The translations under genes and the position numbers were made by a program. A stretch of 64,000 bases of DNA, taken from positions 1-64,000 of the forward strand of contig NZ_JABFAM010000013.1 in the NCBI RefSeq assembly GCF_013623775.1, read 5' to 3'. This document shows positions 24,287-31,560 of this stretch, one piece after another; position 1 is the first letter of the stretch, and each line of letters opens with the position of its first letter. Below the pieces are notes generated by a model. It was not told the DNA's origin. It saw nothing but the letters and a program-made list of their open reading frames with translations, and ran no database searches. Origin of the DNA: Rufibacter sp. XAAS-G3-1 (GTDB lineage: Bacteria > Bacteroidota > Bacteroidia > Cytophagales > Hymenobacteraceae).

Positions 24287-24645
24287 TGGAAAACACCAGA
24301 AAGATATTGGCGGAAGTACTGACCGGCGCTCTTACCCCTCAGCAGGCGGCACCAGCTTTGCGGCAGGCCATGGCAGAGGAAAACCCTGTGGTATTGGTCT
24401 TGGAAGAGAAGGATGGCACCTACAGCCTGGTAGAGGTATCAGAAAGCTTTAAGGTTTGCGATGCCAAAAAGGGCTTTACCCGGGAAGAGGTGGAAGAGAA
24501 AACAAGGTACAGGAAGGCGCTGTACTTTGACAGCGAAGACAGCCAGCTGGGCAACGCCACCTTAGTAACCCATCCGGACCCAAAGAAGGTTAATACAGTC
24601 ATTGTCCTACCTGACAACGGTAGGCGCTTAAACCAGAGCTTATGA
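24286..24645 (+). CDS. Hypothetical protein, paralogue of 24890-25177
   Basis: The 119-residue protein shares TRKILAEVLTGALTPQQAAP, ALRQAMAEE and LVLEEKDGTYSLV with the 24890 gene (SREILADVLAGN, APALRLAMKRE, AMQEEDGTWSV). No known family. It is coupled to the flanking genes by start-stop overlaps. Confidence 0.6.
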   Translation: MENTRKILAEVLTGALTPQQAAPALRQAMAEENPVVLVLEEKDGTYSLVEVSESFKVCDAKKGFTREEVEEKTRYRKALYFDSEDSQLGNATLVTHPDPKKVNTVIVLPDNGRRLNQSL

Positions 24646-24893
24646 CCATCATAGAGACAAGCAGCGAAGAGTACCGGGAATTGGCGGTTAACGCCATTGT
24701 TAACCAGGACGTGCATGTGCTGAGCCAGCTGAGGGAAGCCAACGAGGCCGGAGCCGGTGAGGTGGTGGTGCTGGGCTCCTTTTTGGATGCGCTCATATAC
24801 TCCACCGATGATGATGACAACGATGATGAACGGGCGGAGGTAATCACAGACCTGACGCTGTACAACTTCTTCCATAACCCGCCAGCGGCATGA
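24642..24893 (+). CDS. Small acidic hypothetical protein
   Basis: An 83-residue protein with an acidic run (STDDDDNDDERAEV) near the C-terminus. It overlaps both neighbours by four bases (ATGA). No family recognised; the extreme acidity is compatible with a protein inhibitor or nucleic-acid mimic, but nothing more supports this. Confidence 0.5.
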   Translation: MTIIETSSEEYRELAVNAIVNQDVHVLSQLREANEAGAGEVVVLGSFLDALIYSTDDDDNDDERAEVITDLTLYNFFHNPPAA

Positions 24894-25177
24894 CACAGAC
24901 TAGCAGAGAGATACTGGCCGATGTATTGGCCGGCAACATTACCATGGTAGCCGCGGCGCCGGCGCTGAGGTTGGCCATGAAGAGGGAAGCACCATTGGTT
25001 ATTGCGATGCAGGAAGAAGACGGCACCTGGTCAGTTACCCATGTAGTAGGAAAGCAATTTGAAATGTCGGACATGTTCCTTAACCCAACGATCAAAGGTC
25101 TCTCTGAGGAAGAGTATAGGGCACGCTACGGAGAACACAACGGTATAGAGTTCAAAGCTGTAGAGCAGGTGGGTTGA
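24890..25177 (+). CDS. Hypothetical protein, paralogue of 24286-24645
   Basis: A 95-residue protein homologous to the 24286 product over its first 50 residues, with a different C-terminus (LSEEEYRARYGEHNG). Together with the acidic gene between them the two paralogues form a tightly overlapped trio. Confidence 0.6.
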   Translation: MTQTSREILADVLAGNITMVAAAPALRLAMKREAPLVIAMQEEDGTWSVTHVVGKQFEMSDMFLNPTIKGLSEEEYRARYGEHNGIEFKAVEQVG

Positions 25178-25225
25178 GTTCTCTTAAATAGTTGATGGTC
25201 TTAAAGTTTATCCTTAATTTGTAGA

Positions 25226-25522
25226 ATGGTATACGCAATTTTGAAAGACACACATGGGCATTTCCAATATAAGGAATGCCAAACTACTGAAGGAGCTCTA
25301 ACACATCTTCTTAAAAATGATTGCTTGCCAATTGCAGTCATTGACAATAGCGGCTATGTTGAGCTAATACATGTTAATAACATGGCCTACGATCCATTCA
25401 AAGTATTCCAAGATGCACTTATGAATTTTAGGGAAAATGATAAATCGCTACCTTATAGCAATTACAACTATGCTGAGGAAGTAATTAGAATGGGAAAGGA
25501 TAACTCCTCATATTTATTTTAA
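25226..25522 (+). CDS. Hypothetical protein
   Basis: A 98-residue protein (VYAILKDTHGHFQYKECQTTE), more AT-rich than the preceding genes. No family recognised. It is the last rightward gene; the right inverted repeat begins 19 bases after its stop. Confidence 0.5.
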   Translation: MVYAILKDTHGHFQYKECQTTEGALTHLLKNDCLPIAVIDNSGYVELIHVNNMAYDPFKVFQDALMNFRENDKSLPYSNYNYAEEVIRMGKDNSSYLF

Positions 25523-25540
25523 TCCTACCCTCAATCGTTC

Positions 25541-25600
25541 GGAATTGCACCTTTAGAAGAATTTCTCTCTACTTAACATAAGATGTGTTATAAGGAAAAC
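25541..25600 (+). repeat. Right inverted repeat bounding the tail module
   Basis: This is the counterpart of 15617-15674 in opposite orientation: GGAATTGCACCTTTA, TCTACTTAACATA and TTATAAGGAAAA align with the reverse complement of the left copy. A shorter related stretch lies at 27308-27340. Confidence 0.65.
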
Positions 25601-25685
25601 CACGCTCTTTCATTCCTGCCGGGGTGTCTTTTCCGGTTGGTTTCTTGCATTCTTCTCAGGAGGTTGATTTATGGCACGGCTCCAT

Positions 25686-25887
25686 TTATCCTACGTGCGG
25701 TTCCGGCGCGGGGCGCCATGCGACGATGGAGTAGCGGAAAGGGATGCCTCTGGGATTCTCTACCTGGAATACCCTCGGCGTACATCCCCGCTATCACACA
25801 TCTGGGCCCTAGGGGGTGCTCGATGGTAAAGAGGCAACTCTGCTCGTGGGTAGGCTTCTGCTCTTCGAAAATGATCCAGTCCTGCAT
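25686..25887 (-). pseudogene. DUF551-like protein, frameshifted
   Basis: From the ATG at 25887 the frame gives MQDWIIFEEQKPTHEQSCLF and ends in character at GMYAEGIPGRE. Beyond that, the good continuation (RGIPFRYSIVAWRP, then PEPHVG and TAA at 25688-25686) is in another frame. The start WIIFEEQKPTHEQ and the end YSIVAWRPAPEP resemble the DUF551 pattern of small phage proteins. One indel near 25760 explains both halves. Confidence 0.5.
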
Positions 25888-25977
25888 GGTTAATGTTGTT
25901 AAGAAGGGAGGCGTTGATTTGAGCGGCGCATGGCTACAGACAGACATGCTATACCAGCTGTAACTATTACTTGAAGG

Positions 25978-26175
25978 CTAGGTGATAGGCTCCCACCTGT
26001 CCACAAACCAAGCGGAGTCATACTCATCGTCCAATTCACCCTTGACGAACTTCTGCCCGGTGGCCAGATAGTAGCCCGTCTTCCAAACGTCTGACCTTAC
26101 ATTATCTATCCTTTGCCATTTAACCTTGCTTCTATGCTGAGGCAAGGTAGCTGGGTCTAATTGTATCACTGGCAT
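25978..26175 (-). CDS. Small hypothetical protein
   Basis: A 65-residue protein (PVIQLDPATLPQHRSKVKWQ, ending AWFVDRWEPIT). The W-x-P ending resembles DUF551-type phage proteins, and the gene lies next to a DUF551-like pseudogene on the same strand. Function unknown. Confidence 0.5.
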   Translation of the reverse strand: MPVIQLDPATLPQHRSKVKWQRIDNVRSDVWKTGYYLATGQKFVKGELDDEYDSAWFVDRWEPIT

Positions 26176-26379
26176 AGCCTACAGGTTGATTGCGGGGCAA
26201 AACAACTTAAAACATGGCATCCATGCATTGTATCGGCCTAGGGATTAAACACGGGGTAACGTGTGATTTTTCACATAGATTCGGATGGTACCCTTTCAGA
26301 GAGCAAGATGTGTTTTTGTTCCAAAAAAACTGCTGCCACCTTATTGACTAAGGGGCGCCCGCTGCTAATGCCATCATAA

Positions 26380-26405
26380 AAAAGCCCCGGCTTCCCGAGG
26401 CTTTT
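26380..26405 (-). terminator. Terminator of HigBA-2
   Basis: On the minus strand AAAAGCCTCGG, a short loop and CCGGGGCTTTT form an imperfect hairpin followed by TTT. It lies seven bases after the antitoxin stop. Confidence 0.65.
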
Positions 26406-26411
26406 CCTATT

Positions 26412-26816
26412 TTAGATCAATTCGAGCGTCCTGTCATTGATGAATACATCTAGTGGAATCTTGAGTGCCTTATGCAGATTGTTAATCTGTTGCAGAGTGA
26501 AGTATCTTTTTCTGCTTAGAATTTCAGATACTCTAGACTTGGGCCCAATCAAAGGCTCAAGGTCTTTGTTCTTCCATCCATTTTCTTCCATTATATACTT
26601 GATAGCATCAATGGGATCTGGTGTGGAAATGGTGTAATGCACTTGCTCGTAAGCGTGCACAAGAGTGGATAGGACCTCTAGTTCATCATCAAGTTCAGTC
26701 TCTGGTTCAGGATTTAAGTCTAAAATTTGGTCAATGCGAGTGATAGCTTCACGGTAGTCTTGGTCGGTACGAATTGGGTGAATTGCTGAATTTGGGGTGG
26801 TAGCGGTCTTTGTCAT
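26412..26816 (-). CDS. higA: HigA-family HTH antitoxin (second copy)
   Basis: The 134-residue protein has the same architecture as the antitoxin at 1623: an acidic N-terminal part (ITRIDQILDLNPEPETELDDE), then a C-terminal XRE-type HTH (YIMEENGWKNKDLEPLIGPKS with RVSEILSRKRYFTLQQINNL). It is the downstream gene of a toxin-first pair, 65 bases after higB. It probably stabilises the mobile element and represses the operon through the GTTAC-N7-GTAAC sites at 27220-27279. Confidence 0.87.
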   Translation of the reverse strand: MTKTATTPNSAIHPIRTDQDYREAITRIDQILDLNPEPETELDDELEVLSTLVHAYEQVHYTISTPDPIDAIKYIMEENGWKNKDLEPLIGPKSRVSEILSRKRYFTLQQINNLHKALKIPLDVFINDRTLELI

Positions 26817-26881
26817 GATTTTTGTACCCTGGATATTTCGTCTTGAACTTGGTATTTGGCGCGGTCAGTTCATTTAGCCCA

Positions 26882-27175
26882 CTACACAGAGTGGGCGTCT
26901 ATTCTATCATACTCTGCGTGGGTTCCGATCCATCTGATGTATACTGTCTGGTTTTTGACCAGAACCACGGTTATGATACGGTAGCGATTTCCTTTGATGT
27001 CGAATATAGCTCGGTTATTACCTAGTATATCTACTGAGTTAAAGACCTTCTTCAACTCATTCAGGTTCTTAATTTCAAGTCCTTTAATGATGGAGACCCA
27101 AACCTCAAGAGGGAGTTTGGAGTCTGCATGTTTGGTATAGAACTCAATTAAGCGGGCATTTGAAATAATCCTCAT
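26882..27175 (-). CDS. higB: HigB-family type II toxin (second copy)
   Basis: The 97-residue toxin has MRIISNARLIEFYTKHADSK, IFDIKGNRYRIITV and VYIRWIGTHAEYDRIDA. It is homologous along its full length to the toxin at 1323-1616 but has diverged, so the two pairs were not produced by recent duplication. It is intact. Within a mobile element it would act as an addiction module. Confidence 0.88.
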   Translation of the reverse strand: MRIISNARLIEFYTKHADSKLPLEVWVSIIKGLEIKNLNELKKVFNSVDILGNNRAIFDIKGNRYRIITVVLVKNQTVYIRWIGTHAEYDRIDAHSV

Positions 27176-27219
27176 TTTTTTTCATATATGAGTAGATAGA
27201 GGTGCTTTAGTGAAACAAA

Positions 27220-27279
27220 GTTACAAAATATGTAACATTTAACCTAGCATTAGGTTACATAATATGTAACCTAATGCTA
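27220..27279. promoter_or_regulatory. Tandem palindromic operators upstream of HigBA-2
   Basis: The first palindrome GTTACAAAATATGTAAC is at 27220-27236. The second is a 35-base perfect palindrome (27245-27279): 16-base arms with TAGCATTAGGTTACAT around AAT. Both contain GTTAC-N7-GTAAC, as does the operator of HigBA-1. They lie 45-105 bases before the higB start. Confidence 0.7.
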
Positions 27280-27284
27280 ATAAA

Positions 27285-27314
27285 AAGCCCCTCTACCAAT
27301 GGTAAAAGGGGCCT
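27285..27314 (-). terminator. Hairpin after the 27335 gene
   Basis: On the minus strand AGGCCCCTTTTACC pairs imperfectly with GGTAGAGGGGCT and is followed by a T-run. The hairpin and adjacent bases resemble those at 15584-15672, next to the paralogous gene at 15002. Confidence 0.6.
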
Positions 27315-27334
27315 ATTTCTTATAGAAACTTTTC

Positions 27335-27622
27335 TTACAACTGAACAGGGTTATCCCTTATCAACTGATTAGCCTGGCACCAGTTCAGGCACTCAGGCTT
27401 GATGTACCCAAAGATGGACTGCCTGAGGTTTTCCACGTCTTCGCTCTCATATCCTTCCAGAGCGTCTATTACGTTCATCAAGGGAACTGCTGAGGGTGAC
27501 ACCTCTCCCCTTTCAATCATTGCTGAGACTGCCATCAACACGCGGCCTAGGGCCTTGGAGTTATTAAGGAGCTGATGAGGATCGGGTTGAGCGGTGGCTG
27601 TTAGACTTACATCATGTGTCAT
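27335..27622 (-). CDS. Element protein, short paralogue of 15002-15535
   Basis: The 95-residue protein corresponds to the N-terminal half of the 15002 product (see LMAVSAMIERGEVSPSAVPL and LRQSIFGYIKPE). It starts within the stop of the upstream gene (ATGA overlap). Function unknown. Both paralogues are followed by a related hairpin, so a gene-plus-terminator unit was duplicated or acquired twice. Confidence 0.6.
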   Translation of the reverse strand: MTHDVSLTATAQPDPHQLLNNSKALGRVLMAVSAMIERGEVSPSAVPLMNVIDALEGYESEDVENLRQSIFGYIKPECLNWCQANQLIRDNPVQL

Positions 27623-27924
27623 ATGATTGCAATTTCACACATACCATTGAATTTATAGAATGCAGTTAAATCCTGCACCTCGAAATGAATTCTGTCACTA
27701 TTCGTCGTAAGGGAAAACCTGGATGGGTTAGACTCCCCGGCTCTCTCAAAGTGCCCTATGCACAATCCCTCGCTTGACTCTGATACACAGATACTGTTCT
27801 CTTTTATGGAGGCAATCTCATGTAAGGGAATAGGTTCTAAAACTAATTTATCACCTTTTGCCGCAAACGGCATTAAACCATCAGAGCCAAGTGTCAATAC
27901 GTGTTTATTTGGATATGATATCAT
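27619..27924 (-). CDS. S24-peptidase-like small protein
   Basis: A 101-residue protein with GDKLVLEPIPLHEIASIKEN and SICVSESSEGLCIGHF, the kind of beta-rich pattern seen in the S24/LexA C-terminal domain. No catalytic Ser-Lys pair is evident and there is no N-terminal HTH, so it cannot be a standard self-cleaving repressor. It may be a degenerate regulator. Confidence 0.45.
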   Translation of the reverse strand: MISYPNKHVLTLGSDGLMPFAAKGDKLVLEPIPLHEIASIKENSICVSESSEGLCIGHFERAGESNPSRFSLTTNSDRIHFEVQDLTAFYKFNGMCEIAII

Positions 27925-27969
27925 AGCAATACAACAATTTAGATGAAGTGAATTTAATCAAATGCAGGA

Positions 27970-28569
27970 CTAATCGTTTTTGGACCACCCTCTTTCGTCA
28001 AAGGTGAACAAGTTAGGGTGCCTCAATTTGACACATTCAGGGATGAAGGGCTTACCGTTTTCCTTGCCGTCTGCATACAGATGTTGCCAGGTGAAATTGT
28101 CTTTTCTGATCATCAGGGTTATCCCTGGTCCCATGCCCCATGTTCTTCTTTCCCCTGTGCGGCTGTCGATGAATGAGTAATATATGACCGCCGCTATGCA
28201 GTCACGGTTTAGCCAGGCAAGCTCCTTCAAGGGTATCGCCAGCGACTGCGGCTCATACCATCCTACATGACCAACACCTGAATCGTTAATGTATACATGG
28301 GGCTTTATCTCTTGCACTATATGCTTCTCTACCCTCAGAGACTTTAATATCATATGTATCTCAACTTCAGCAGTTGAGTAGGAGGTAATCTGGTTATTGT
28401 CTGGATTAACCTCGGGTTCAGGGATTCCGAAGTAAGAACCGGCCCAAGGGCGACCCTCTTCGGGATTTTCCCGCTTTTGATTTTTCCTACCTTCACTTGC
28501 CTTTGTTAAGGCTTTGTTGCGATTAGCGCTAGTCGGGCTATTAGGGATTTTTACTGGCTGAGTATTCAT
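27970..28569 (-). CDS. Hypothetical protein related to 28575-29012
   Basis: The 199-residue protein has a basic disordered N-terminus (residues 1-45) and a globular C-terminal part containing YYSFIDSRTGERRTWGMGPG and FTWQHLYADGKENG. The next gene upstream has a similar order (RTSLIDKATGQAKELDY, LKWSRLNAHTWKPE), so the two are distant paralogues five bases apart. No known family. Confidence 0.55.
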   Translation of the reverse strand: MNTQPVKIPNSPTSANRNKALTKASEGRKNQKRENPEEGRPWAGSYFGIPEPEVNPDNNQITSYSTAEVEIHMILKSLRVEKHIVQEIKPHVYINDSGVGHVGWYEPQSLAIPLKELAWLNRDCIAAVIYYSFIDSRTGERRTWGMGPGITLMIRKDNFTWQHLYADGKENGKPFIPECVKLRHPNLFTFDERGWSKND

Positions 28570-28574
28570 GGCTC

Positions 28575-29012
28575 CTATCTTTTATTTCTGTCAACTGTGA
28601 AAATTACCTCTGGTTTCCAGGTATGGGCATTAAGGCGAGACCATTTAAGATGGCCAACCCTGACTAGGGGACTAAAAGAGTGATAGTCTAACTCCTTTGC
28701 CTGCCCAGTAGCTTTGTCAATTAGTGAGGTCCGGTTTACAAAAGCAATTGCGCTACTGTCGCTGCAGATAAATTCATTGATAGCAGCGGCCTCTTCCTCA
28801 TTATCAAAGCCCTCCATGTCACATATGACTTTAATACGCTTTACTTCTAGATTTTTTGTAATAATCTCGAAATCATGTACTACTTGATATTTTGAAGAGT
28901 GAGGCTTCAGCAGCCGTAAAGGAATGCCAGCAAAGTTCACTGGCTCATTTTCCTGCCGGTCCAGAAGTAATGGTAATTGCTGCTCTTCGGATTGGATTTG
29001 GTTTTCATTCAT
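28575..29012 (-). CDS. Hypothetical protein related to 27970-28569
   Basis: From the ATG at 29010-29012 the protein has 145 residues; the longer frame upstream adds an unlikely hydrophobic N-terminus. It shares an SLID-x-x-TG and K-W-x-x-L pattern with the next gene. It is the first gene of the leftward right-end operon of the element, with a possible operator (CTTGTAAG...CTTACAAG) at 29106-29131. Confidence 0.55.
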   Translation of the reverse strand: MNENQIQSEEQQLPLLLDRQENEPVNFAGIPLRLLKPHSSKYQVVHDFEIITKNLEVKRIKVICDMEGFDNEEEAAAINEFICSDSSAIAFVNRTSLIDKATGQAKELDYHSFSPLVRVGHLKWSRLNAHTWKPEVIFTVDRNKR

Positions 29013-29420
29013 GATCTTGTGGTTTATGGTTAGAAATAGGTTTTCAATCCAAGTGAGCAAGACCAATTTTGAAGAAGAAAAGCGGGATACGTACCCTTCT
29101 TGTTCCTTGTAAGTTTGTACTTGCTTACAAGTATTTGATTGTTAGTTATTTGAATAGATTTGCTATATTCCCAGTACAAAGGTAGTCTTTCTAGGTGAGT
29201 TTTACGCGAATGCGCCAGAGAGGGTGGTTCTGATAGGATTAACCGCGCCAGTTCAGCCAACAACTGCTTTGTTTTTGTCCTGTTTTTCAGGAAATAGGGT
29301 AAAAACCAAAATTTGGCTCTGGATCGGTGCGTCAATTGTCATTCTATGGGGAAATGTCTGTAACTTAAGGAAGTTTTTAGCTCCCTCTTTTTACCGTTGC
29401 ACCAAACCAATTCCTTCCCT
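29013..29420. other. Junction region between mobile element and hutU
   Basis: No gene is present. The region holds an inverted repeat CTTGTAAG/CTTACAAG (29106-29131) near the start of the leftward operon, and a copy of the palindromic intergenic repeat at 29271-29307 that marks return to chromosomal backbone. The right end of the element is therefore probably between these two landmarks. No att core was identified. Confidence 0.45.
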
Positions 29421-31133
29421 ATGGATACCCTTGCTTCTCCGCTTACCGTTCCTCCTTCTTCGCTTACCATAGACGAATTTATCCAAACGTACGCCAGCCA
29501 CCCAGTGTACATGGCACCCCGTGGCCCGCAGCTGCACGCGAAGAACTGGCAGGCCGAGGCAGCCCTCCGGATGTTTCTGAACAACCTGAGCGCAGAGGTG
29601 GCCGAAGACCCGGAGCAATTGGTGGTTTATGGCGGAACAGGGCAGGCGGCGCGTACCCCGCAAGACGCCCGCAAGATTGTAGCACTGCTGCTCACGCTGG
29701 AGGAAGACGAGAGTTTACTCATCCAATCGGGCAAACCGGTGGGCAAAGTCAGAAGCCATGCCGAGGCGCCGCGCGTGCTCATTGCCAACAGTAACCTGGT
29801 GCCCAAGTGGGCTACGTGGGAGCATTTCAACCAACTGCGCGAACGCGGCCTCATGATGTACGGGCAAATGACGGCCGGTTCCTGGATTTACATCGGTAGC
29901 CAGGGCATTTTGCAGGGCACCTTTGAAACCTTCGCCGCCTGCGGCCGACTCCATTATGAGAATGACCTGCGCCACAAACTGGTGGTGAGCGGCGGCTTAG
30001 GCGGCATGGGCGGGGCGCAACCCTTGGCCGCTACCATGACGGGCGCCACGTTTCTGGGCGTAGACATTGACCCCGAAAGAATACGGAAACGGCTGGAGAC
30101 CGGCTACCTAGATAAAATGACCTTTGATTACCGCGAGGCCATGCGCCTGTCCCTGGCGGCCCGCGACAAAGGCGAGGCGGTTTCCATTGGCCTGGTAGGT
30201 GACATTGGCGATGTGCTGGAGAAACTCCTTCAGGACGGCATCACCCCAGATATTCTTACCGACCAGACCTCCGCGCATGACCCTTTGAACGGCTACGTGC
30301 CCCACGGCATGAGCTTGCCCCAGGCCTTGGCCTTGCGCGGAGCAGACCCAGTTATGTACCGCGAACGCTCCTTGAAAAGCATGGCCCGCCACGTAGGTTT
30401 TATGCTGGAACTACAGCGCCGCGGCAGCCGCACCTTTGACTATGGCAACAACCTGCGGGAGTACGCGCAGCAGGGCGGCGAACCCAACGCCTTCCAGATT
30501 CCCGGGTTTGTGCCCGAGTACATCCGGCCGCTTTTCTGCGGAGGCAAAGGCCCGTTCCGGTGGGTGGCGCTCTCGGGTGACCCGGAGGATATTAAAGTAA
30601 CAGATGAGGCCCTAAAAGCACTTTTCCCGGAGAACACGCACCTGATTAACTGGCTGAACCAAGCCGCCATGCGAGTGGAGTTCCAGGGGCTTCCCAGCCG
30701 TATCTGCTGGCTGGGCATGGGCGAGCGCGAAAAAGCCGGACTTTTGTTTAACCAATTGGTGCGCGAAGGCAAGGTGAAAGCACCCATTGTCATCGGTCGT
30801 GACCACCTGGACTGCGGCTCCGTGGCCTCACCTTACCGCGAAACCGAAGGCATGCTGGACGGCTCAGATGCTGTCTCTGACTGGCCGTTGCTCAACCTTA
30901 TGGCCAACGCCAGCGGCGGTGCTACCTGGGTTTCTTTCCACCACGGCGGCGGCGTAGGCATGGGCTACTCCCAACACGCCGGCATGGTCATCCTGGCCGA
31001 TGGTACCGACCGCGCCGACCGCTGCCTGCGCCGGGTGCTGCACAATGACCCCGCCCTGGGCATCTTCCGCCACGCCGATGCCGGGTATGACACCGCCCAG
31101 GAGAATGCCCAAAAGTTTGGGTTGGAGCTGTAG
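29421..31133 (+). CDS. hutU: Urocanate hydratase
   Basis: The 570-residue protein (ATG at 29421) matches urocanase: [15 protein letters not shown]-type N-terminus ([16 protein letters not shown]), [16 protein letters not shown], the NAD-binding [29 protein letters not shown], and a C-terminal [16 protein letters not shown]. Tightly bound NAD+ lets it convert urocanate to 4-imidazolone-5-propionate in step two of histidine degradation. hutI and hutG follow on the same strand. hutH was not found in the window. An upstream in-frame ATG at 29397 is possible. Confidence 0.95.
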   Translation: MDTLASPLTVPPSSLTIDEFIQTYASHPVYMAPRGPQLHAKNWQAEAALRMFLNNLSAEVAEDPEQLVVYGGTGQAARTPQDARKIVALLLTLEEDESLLIQSGKPVGKVRSHAEAPRVLIANSNLVPKWATWEHFNQLRERGLMMYGQMTAGSWIYIGSQGILQGTFETFAACGRLHYENDLRHKLVVSGGLGGMGGAQPLAATMTGATFLGVDIDPERIRKRLETGYLDKMTFDYREAMRLSLAARDKGEAVSIGLVGDIGDVLEKLLQDGITPDILTDQTSAHDPLNGYVPHGMSLPQALALRGADPVMYRERSLKSMARHVGFMLELQRRGSRTFDYGNNLREYAQQGGEPNAFQIPGFVPEYIRPLFCGGKGPFRWVALSGDPEDIKVTDEALKALFPENTHLINWLNQAAMRVEFQGLPSRICWLGMGEREKAGLLFNQLVREGKVKAPIVIGRDHLDCGSVASPYRETEGMLDGSDAVSDWPLLNLMANASGGATWVSFHHGGGVGMGYSQHAGMVILADGTDRADRCLRRVLHNDPALGIFRHADAGYDTAQENAQKFGLEL

Positions 31134-31560
31134 GAGTAGGCGCGGATTTACCAGAATTGAGTTCCGGCAAGACATGGAATAACCTTGTCTTGCCGGTAGA
31201 TGTAGGGGCAATCCCTGGTGGTTGCCCTAATCTTTGCTGAGGGAACAAACCTCCACAGGTGATTACAATCTATAGTGTCTAAAATACGCCCACCGTGGTT
31301 GCGTGTTCTCACCAACAACCCAGACTGCGGAGGAGGGCGAAAGGGCAACCACCAGGGATTTCCCCTACCTTCAGGAACGCCAATTTCTTGTGGAAACACC
31401 CTTTCAGAACTGCTCTCAGACCAGAAAGCTTGGTCTGTCTATTTTCTCACCTATCAGCCGTTTTCAGCCTGTTTTCTAAAAATAGAAGGAAAATCAGCTT
31501 TGGAATGCCACAGTCATTATCTTGCTGTCTGCACTACTTTCTTCCCGAAACCTGACCCAA
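31134..31560. other. hutU-hutI spacer with inverted repeats
   Basis: No gene is present. A hairpin with 11-bp arms (CCGGCAAGACA) lies at 31164-31196. A longer palindromic unit has 26-bp arms at 31202-31227 and 31343-31368 (one mismatch; starts GTAGGGGCAATCCC). A degenerate copy of the palindromic intergenic repeat is at 31458-31495. The long gap argues that hutI has its own promoter. Confidence 0.6.

Larger units (their letters stand above)
8600..29100. mobile_element. Integrated element with integrase, replication genes and tail module
   Basis: The region between the VF530 gene and hutU has its own integrase, replication-type ATPase and primase, HTH regulators, phage tail genes, a toxin-antitoxin pair and many small unknown genes. 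It contains none of the palindromic intergenic repeats that pepper the flanking chromosome. No relaxase, coupling protein or Tra gene was recognised, and no complete phage head module. I could not find a convincing direct repeat as att sites, so both limits are approximate (left within 8420-8670, right within 29020-29270). Confidence 0.75.

Noticed and set aside
25583-25963. 126-codon plus-strand open frame after the right inverted repeat
   Set aside because: It overlaps the better-supported DUF551-like gene on the minus strand and has a composition typical of an antisense shadow.
26258-26278. GTGTGATTTTTCACAT as a CRP-type operator
   Set aside because: The spacing is four bases, not six, there is no adjacent promoter-gene arrangement, and Bacteroidota do not use an E. 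coli-type CRP site reliably.
8410-29180. ATATTTCCAGTAC (near 8415) and ATATTCCCAGTAC (near 29166) as attL/attR of the element
   Set aside because: Only 12 of 13 bases match, and the left copy lies in the start region of the VF530 gene. A match of this length is not convincing without an excision junction.
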